From Sipunculus nudus (taxonomy: Eukaryota > Annelida > Sipuncula > Golfingiida > Sipunculidae), in the NCBI GenBank assembly GCA_026874595.1, contig CM049319.1, positions 1,681,501-1,745,500 of the forward strand: a stretch of DNA of 64,000 nt, read 5' to 3'. A program made the translations under genes and the position numbers. Positions 49,901 through 58,900 of the stretch are shown here, piece by piece. Below the pieces are notes generated by a model. That model saw nothing but the letters and a program-made list of their open reading frames with translations. It did no database searches and had not been told where the DNA came from. Numbering within the stretch: the first letter of the stretch is position 1; each line of letters opens with the position of its first letter.

Positions 49901-52900
49901 AATATTTGTAATTTTTTTTAATAAATAGTTAAACTCTTATATTATATGTTCTGCTTATAAGTTATATGGCCAAGTCAAAATCTGTGTGACAATAGTACTC
50001 CAATTGTTAATAAAATAAATGAAATCAATCCTCTTCCCTGTCTCCAAAGGTACTATCAAAATCATACATAAGCTAAACAACAACAACTCATAATACAGCT
50101 TATATTTATTACCACACAAAACCAGCATGTGCCTCATTTCTAAATAATATTTTTTATCATATATAACAGCTGAGCGTCGTGACCCATAGGTCCCTTGTTT
50201 CAAATTTGTACGCATTTTTTTTTCTATTTATGAGATCTTAAAATGAAGTTGTCATCTGTCCAAAAGCCCATTTCTAAGGACTTTTAAAAAAATTCATGAT
50301 TTTTTTGCCTTCTGGCAGTCATTTTGCTCATTGTTCAACATTCCTTGAATTCAGCTGAGCATCATGGCCCATGGGCCACTTGTTTAAGTTTCTTTTTGGA
50401 GATGAAAGGACTGTGGGTTTCTCCTTTTTCATTCAGTTTAAGAGACAGCAACCTGTCAGGCTACCTTTAGAAAAAAATTCAATTAATAGAATATATCGAT
50501 TGGTTGGATGTATAAAAGGAAAATTGTGTTTACACATTCTTCAATCATGTTTTCCCTTCTGGTCACAAGGATTTGGAATTAATTTCATATTGTTATATGT
50601 TATATATGTTAGTTGTTAACACCACCAAGGAGATGTTTTCACCCATGCCTGTTTGTTAGTTTGCTTGTCTGTTAGCAGGATTATTTAAAATATACTGCAC
50701 CATTTGCTAGAAATTTTTGGTAGGAAGTAGGAAGGTTAGACTCTCATTAAACTTTGGTGTGGATCTTGATAAAGGGGTAGATCAAGTATGATTACTTTGT
50801 CTTGGTGGAGGTATGCACTCTCCTGTGTCCCTTACTAGTTGAAGAATTTGTAGATTTTTTTTACTGTTTTGACATGCATATTATTTTATGATATTGTAAT
50901 TTTAGAACCCACGACAAATCCAGCAACAAGCATTGTGTGACTTGAGTACGTCAGAGGAGAGCGGCATCAGCAGCGGGAGTGACAGTGATACTGAATCCTC
51001 CAGATCATCAATCGTGAAACCACGGCAACCGTTATGGATGCAGCAGACTTGGTACCAGGATTTCCTGCAGAACCGATGTGATACAAGCGAACAGTCAGAC
51101 ATATCCCAAGCTTCAACACCACTTACAACTCCAGTTCATAAAAAATCCACCAGGGGGCGTGTTTCTCAACTTAGGAATGATGACATCACAGATACGTCAA
51201 GGGAAAGCTCACCACTGAGAAATTTTCCATTTAAATCCTTCAGAGGAAACCAAAGAGTCCAACGTAAGATTGGTGCAGAAGAACTTGACCAAATGAACGA
51301 TAATGAGAGCGTTTGTTCAAGTAAGAGCAGCTTTGATGTTCGTAAAACTGACCCAAATGTATTGAATGATGGTGCTTCAACCAGCACCATTGATCGTGAC
51401 GAAGACAACATGTCTGTAAACCAGGATCCTGATGATCAAACAGACTGTAACGTAGATAACCAATCAAAACCCAAAAGCAGGACACCAAGGAAACGAAGGT
51501 CAGGGGCCTACTTCAGCCGACGGAAACAACCAAGAAAACGAGCGGCAAACAAAAGCTTTGTGAAGGATGATCCTGATGATGACAAAACCAAAGACAGTGT
51601 CCAGATGAGATCAGGAACGCAAAATGAGTCTGACTGTGATAATGTAGGGGGCAGCACTGATCTCAGAGAAGGACATGGTGTGCCCTCTGGTGTTGATACT
51701 CAGAATAAAATGGATGTTGATGATAGTAATCAGGGTCCTAGTGATGTACAAAGCAGTGCTGCCATGGAGACATGTGGCACCATGGAAACACATGTGGGTG
51801 TTAAACAGTGTGATAAGGAAAGTGAAGTAAATGCTAAAAATGATACACCAGACTTTCCTAATAAAAAAGATAGTATCAAAGAGACCTTAATGTGCAAGAG
51901 TTTATCAAAGGCCTGTGGTGACCATGGAAACAATCTGAATGCTGCAGGTGATTCTGGTCAAAATATCACGTCACAACCAAGTGCCAAATATGGAATCGAA
52001 AAGAACTTCAGTGGGTCTGGAGACCACATGGTAACAGCCAATGGTGGGTCGGTTCCTGGAATTGATCTAGTTCATCAGCCAGGTGTGAGCAGTTTATGTA
52101 AGAGTAGTGCTAGTTGTGCTGTCACATCGAAAACAGACACTTTCACAGAAGGCTTAGCAGAAAAAGTTCTTGGAAGCAAGGATACTGAAAATGGCAGCAA
52201 AAATGAGGCCCCGGGTGGTGGTGTTTGTAATATCCAGTCAGGGCCTCGTGATAATTTTGCGCAGAAAAGTGTTGACACAAACCTGAATTATAATTTTCTA
52301 AGTACCAAGTCTGAACCTGAATCTTTAATTAATAATAGTGAAGGTCCAAAAAGTGAAAACCCTTTAAAAGTTGTTAAAGCAGAGGTTACTCATGCCTTGG
52401 ATACCAAAATTCTGATGGAAATGAAGGAAGAAGCGGAATGTGATAAAGCCATGGACACTAACATGCAAATAGATGTTAAAAAAGAACTGTCGACTGAAGC
52501 AGGAAATACTAAAATGCAGAGGGATCTTAAGAAAGAACAGGACCTGAGTGAAGCTGATTTCACTAAAATTATGATGGATGTGAAAAAAGAACTGGAGGCA
52601 AATTGTGGTGAGAGTGAACATGAGAAAAATATGGAGGCAGATGCAAAGAGTGTAGGCTTAGTAGATAGTAAAGCTGATATAAAGGTCAAAACAGAAATGG
52701 ACTTGAATGACACCAAAACAGAGAGTAAGTCAGACTTAAATACAGAGAAAAAGATGCAGACTGACTGTGCATCATCAGAGGTTGAAATGAAGGATGATTC
52801 TGGAGATAACCCGGAGAAACCTAAGGTGAGAAAGGGAGAAGAAGTGAGGGAAGCAAGACCTGATGAAGATGATGAGGAAACTGAGGCCGCTGAGGAGTCT

Positions 52901-55900
52901 AGTGAGGATGAGTGGGTCGAGCTGGTGAGTTTATATTTGTAAAGCAGTAATGTGACATGACATTGCCTGATCAGGTGTTTTTGCACTGATAGGATTTCTC
53001 ACAATTCTGGATGGTATCAATGTGGTTCATATGCTTTTGATAACTGTGGTTGACTTTATGTTTGTCAAGGTTTCAAATTTGTGATATTCGCAGATATTAA
53101 TTATAGCAAAAATGAAACCTTTGTGAGTAAGTTGCCACATCGGCACAGGTACACAGTATTTTATTCTAAAGCCTTGATGGCATCTGGCATGTATTTTGCT
53201 GGTAGCGTCAATTTTAGCATACTTTTTATGGTACCCATAATTCAGAGATTTTTCAGCTTATTGTTCAATCGATAAGATTTTGTGAGCATGTTGGTGATTG
53301 ATTTAATATAATGGTCATGCACATTCTTTATGTTACTGTATGGTAAAAAAAATAAAACCCTCACTAAACACTGAAGTAATGAAAATTGTGAATATTTACC
53401 CTTGTTTATATGAAGCCAACCACAGTATGTCTGTCTTAGCTCTCTCTTTTGCAATTTTATGATCTTTATTGTCAAAGAAATATTCTCCATTAAGGCAGAC
53501 AGAGGGTGGTGAAATAGACAATGGTGATGTAAATATGTTTCATGACATTTCTTGGTATTTTCCTGTTATGTTTTGATGAAGTATTCTCACTGTCTGGTGC
53601 ATGAATAAACATGAATAAGTCTTGGCTAACCATGAATATAGTTAGAGTGATAATTTACATATTGTTATTAATTTGATATGTTTTGATGAGTTTTCATTTC
53701 TGTTTATACAGCATCCTGATGTGAAAGCATTTGAGTTAGTGGTTGACACCGTGGAATCACTAAGACAGCTGACATCACAGTTTGCTGAACAAGAACCGAT
53801 CGTCACTGGAACTGGCAAAAAACAAAAGGTAACAGATAATTATCACTAAATTTTTGTCAATATTTTGGGTCAGAGTTTCTCATATATTCATTCCCTAAGT
53901 GTATACTGTGCTGTCTCTGATTATCATTAAAAGAATAAAATTTCTTTAAAAAAATGACTACTTTTCATACTTTCTGAATTTTGCAGACTCCCTCCAGGTA
54001 TGAATCTTTGGGACCTCAATTAACCTTCAAATGATGATTTTACGAACTTTGCCTTCATTTTAAGAATTTGGTTATGTGTGCTGTGTATTAGAGTATTTTA
54101 TCTAAAGTCAGTAAATATTGATTTTTACACAAGTTACAATGAATAAAATATTATAATAATGTTAACAACGATCAACAGTCAAAAATTCAACAGATGAGAT
54201 GCTACTTTATACTGTATTTGAATGAATGACTAGAAGTTAAAAATGATTGTTTGGCTAATTACCAAAAATATATCTTGTAGGTGATCAAGCCACCTCCAAG
54301 GAAGAAGTGCGTGATTGAACTCCATGAGCGCCTGGCGTATCTTTTGAAGGAGCTGGAACCATGGGAACAGAAGCTGATGGCAGCCAACAAGAGAGCTAAA
54401 ATTAAAATGAAGAAGGAGAAAGAGGAGTATGTCCCTGAACCAGACAAAGAAGAGGTCAGTATGAGGTTTAAAATCAGGAGCAGTTTTGGGAGCGGGTGCA
54501 GGGGTTCTGCCCCCTTCCACCTTAAAATCTGGGAAATATATGGTTAAAAATGTAGGAAAAATGTATGCTTAATTCTGAAAAGCAGCGACGAATTTTGTAT
54601 CTAGCACCATGGTTCCTAAACCCTGTACTTCTGTATTTGAGATTATATATTATGTCTACTAGCATCCTAAACCCTGTACTTCTATATGTGAGATTATATA
54701 TCAAGTCTACTTGCATACTAGTATCTAATTTATTTTTCTGTTAAGATCCCTGTTCATTGCGTGATGGTCTGTCCACTGAAATTAGACCATGTTTTAATAA
54801 TCGAGAGTTCAGTTACAAAATGTTAGACCAGTAAAAAAATTGAGTGACATTGAGTGACAGGTGAAATTAGCCAGATTGAAGCAAAAACTATACCATAAAG
54901 TTATTGTTAGAGCATATTAAACCATCTGAAACATTCAGCATTTTGTTAGCTTCATTAACACTTACACACTGTTTTATATGAAACTCTGGTGGACACGAAG
55001 TGCCAGTATGTAAATTCATAGGCAGAGTTTTGTTTGATTTGACTGATCAGGACACTGCAATAACACTGTCAGTATTATCCACCACAGTTTTAATGTATCC
55101 CATTGTAATTTAATTTGCATGTATTAGAAAAATATGATTCTTACACCTGAGGGGAATATTTTCTGACACCTGATTTTTTGTGACTCTGCAGGAGGTTGAG
55201 GATGTCTGGGAGAGTGAGGAACCACAGTCGGAGTCTAGTGCAGACAGCGATGACAGCACTCCATACCACGATGATTCACAAGATGAAGATTTCAAAAGCA
55301 GTGCTCGTTCAAAGTCCACACCCAGCAAAACGAAGGCTCAGCCGGAGGAGAAGGAGAGTGGTACTGCAGAAAATACAGAGGACATCGAAAAAGAGAGCAT
55401 GGGTGTCAGTTCATGGGGCAGAATACGGAAACGCAGGGTCATACCAAATAACATCGAAGATCAGGGACTGCCGAAAAAGGTGCCAAAACCAGCTCCTAAA
55501 GAAAAGTCCCCAGCTCCAAATATATTATCTGCCAGCAAAGCAAAGAATCCCAAAGCAAATAGTCAGCTTGTCAGCCACCTACAGGGTCCGCCAGTGTCAG
55601 GCACCGGTCTCACAGCTGGTATCCAGCCCAATCAGGCCATACTGATTAACCAGCCTGGTGGTGGCCAGGCTATCGTGTTCGCAAACCAGCTGATGCAGAA
55701 TCCAGCCTTATTGGCTCATTTAACACGAGGAAATGTCCAGCATGTGACAGTGTCTGTGTCAGGCTCACAGAAACAGCCTGTGATCAAAGCACTTCTATCC
55801 ACTCCAGTTAAATCTACTGCAGCCTCACAACCAAACCCTGATACCAGCAAGCAGCAAGAAGGACAGAAATTCCCTCCGTTTAGGTTTGCTGCAGATACCA

Positions 55901-58900
55901 ATAAAAAACCAAAACCAACTGTTGTTACTGGACCCAAACAGGGGGCACTGCACACTGGCACTGTCACTACCTCCAGTGCAGTCTCTGTAAGACCAAGCGT
56001 TAAGACTGTTGATTCAAATGATGGTAAATCTGGAGCAAAAATGGAAGTGTTGAATGCAGTTAAAACAAACCAGGGAGCTACAGTGGCCAAGCCTGGTGGC
56101 AGTCAGAGCAGCCCTCTGATAAATGTGAATGCACTACACAACCTCCCACCTGCAGTCATTCAGGCACTGCTCAGACAGCAAGCCAGCCAGGGTAAACTAA
56201 CGCAGCAACAAGTAGAGACATTAAGCCAACAGCTGCTTGGAAGATCATCTGCTAAGCCTGCAGCTGCTGGTACTCCACCTGTGAGCAGCACAGCTGTGGC
56301 ACCAGCAGCTGAAGCAGTATCAGTGAGTCAGACATTCAAAAGCCCATCAAAGCCAAATGCAAGTCAGACCACTGTTGCTACATCTCAAACAGCAGTGTCA
56401 GTGGTGGTTAGTCCGGTCAGACCACCTGTTGCAAGTGTGAAAAAGCCTGCAGGCTTGATTACTTCTTTGGGACAAGTGGCTGGTGGGCAGGTGGAAAAAT
56501 CAGGTAGTCAGACCCACCTGGCTCAGCAGCAGGTGGTCGCAGGTAAACTGGCAGGTGTGACATTACCCCCACCAGTACTAGCAGCCATACAGCAGCAAGC
56601 ACAGCATGGAAAAATCAACCTGCAAGGTATTCTACAAAGCTACGCTGACTTGCCCATGGGGGCCGCCTTAACCACCAAGCCCAGGTATGCTACTAATGTG
56701 ACGGTCAAGAGTTTACTGGAGAGCAGGGCGGCCAAACACAAGGGGGCTGATATTGTGACAGAGTCCAGCAGTACTAGCCAACCCCTGGGGGCTAAGTCAC
56801 CGGTGTACACATGCATCTCAACAGCCCCCATTATAACACAGACCGCTGCAGCAACTGAGGTTGAGAAGCAGAAATCACCAGTATCACCAGTTGCTGGATT
56901 GATTGTTAAACAGGTTGGACAGCCTGCGTCTAGTGTTGCAGGATCAGCAGTAGTGCAGCCTGTAAGCCCAGTCAACAGTGCTCAACGGATAAAAATTCCT
57001 GTCTCTCAATTAAGAAATCCCACCCTCCAAGCTAAAGTCGCCGCAAAGCTGGCACAGGTAGCACACTCTCCCATCATTGAAAAAGCTGTTAAATCTGTGA
57101 TAACCACGGCTCCAACCACTCTCCCCACCATGCAGATGAAAGTCAGTTCACCGTTTCCACTGCCAACTCAACAACCTCGAAAATCGGTAACACTAACAAC
57201 TGCTGCAATGAAGAAACCGATCGCTGCTACCTTGTCTCCACAAAGTGAGTCTCACACAAATCCCACTGCTCATAGTTCTAGTGTTAGTGTAGCAAGTAGC
57301 AACAAAGGACTGGCAGTGCTACCTAGTGGCCAGAAAATAGATGTGACATCAGTAGCAGCAAACGTGTCATCAGTTGTACCTGACACTGAGAAACAAGATG
57401 GCTCAGGTGTACAAAACTCGTTAATGCAGGTGAAAGTTGGCTTGCAGAGTCTCATGACATCAAAGGGACTTGTGCAGGGTGTGGTGCTGCCACCTAGTGT
57501 GGTAGTCCCTCAACACATGCTGCAACAGCAAGTCCAGGCTTCCTTGAATAAACCTGTTGCTGAATCTGGAGCAGTCAGGAAACTCGTGATCCCAGACAGT
57601 AAAAAAGCCCCAGTGTTATCAGTCAGAACGGATAATTCAGGAGCATCCCCTGCCGTGCCTGGAGTTGTTAACACAAGTATTATGCAAACAGGATCCAGTA
57701 CTGTTCAGCATGCAGCACTGGCTTTACAGACTCTTAAAGTTACCACAGAAGTGCAGTCAAAATCCACAGAAACAGCAAACCGTGGGGCCTTGCAGCTACC
57801 GCAAAAAGTTGCACCAACTTATCAAGGGTTTACCTTAGTGAAGAGAGACCCTGCAGTGAGGCCCACGGCAGCAAGCCCAGCCAAGGTAGGGATGCAGGTC
57901 ACAGTCACCACTGCAAGCACTGCAACAGCAGTTTGCCAAGCCACTGGGCAAATTCTTATATCAAATACAGGAGATTATACACAGGAGAAAAAACATTCTG
58001 GGACGTTACCAGTCCAGAATATAGTCTCCAATCGAACCATTATGTCACCTAGGATTATAACTGGACCAATCAGAAGACCAGCTGTTGGCAGTAAAAGTGT
58101 ACAAATAACCTCAAACACTTGTGTGAATACAGTCAATCAGGCCGTGTTAAGACAGGTGCCAACACAGATAGGTGCCACACGTCTAATGCTCAACCAGGGA
58201 CAGGTGCTGGCAGCGCCTGTTGCTGGGGTTGTGCCTCAGGCTGTGCGCGTGGCAACGCCTGCTTCTGGGGTTGTACCTCAAGCTGTGCGTGTGGGAGGTG
58301 GAAACTTTTCAATACAAGGACTAATCATGCCTGGTCAAAATATTATTGTTCGTCCGGGCCAGCAGATGGCAGTACAAGCAGTCCCTCAACAGCAACAAGT
58401 TGCCATCGTTCAAGGTCTGCCCACATCAGTAGTTCAAGGGTCCAACCAGCAGCAGATAATCAAACAAACTGGCCGAGTCCAACAGGGGGCAGTGCAAGTA
58501 GCAGCAGTACAGCAACCAGTTGTGGCTCAGACAGTTCCTGTGCAGCATCCAAACATCAGTGCAGTGATCAGGCCGCAGGTGGCAGCACCAGTACAGCAGA
58601 AAACAATCACTCCTGCTGGGTTAAAATTACCACATGGTGCAGTGTTAAAATCACCAACAAAGAGTGTTCAGCTTGTATCTCCCACAAAAATGATTAATCG
58701 TGTTCTTCCTAATCAGCTAGCAGTATCAGAGGGGGTCAAAGGTCAAACTGCTGGGCAGGTGGTCCCTGGTGGAGTACAAGAATTGAAACTGGTACAGGTA
58801 GCACAAACTGCTGCAAGGGGCATGGTTTATGAGCAGCCTGATGCTGCAGCAGCTCAGCCTGTACACATTAAACCAGCAAGTACACCAGTAAAAGCACAGC

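Noticed and set aside
52390..52986. 198-codon minus-strand open frame (Ser/Phe-rich)
   Set aside because: It is the antisense shadow of the acidic Lys/Glu repeat in BRD10 exon 11 and lacks any domain or splice support.
53987..53997. Possible 11-nt micro-exon (TTTTGCAG|ACTCCCTCCAG|GTATGA) between BRD10 exons 12 and 13
   Set aside because: Exons 12 and 13 already join in phase 0 with continuous sense (KKQK-VIKPPP). Eleven extra bases would shift the frame into stops.
58119..58697. 192-codon plus-strand frame, Ser/Cys-rich
   Set aside because: Alternative frame of the Q/V-rich exon 14; the composition simply mirrors GCA/CAG-rich codons.
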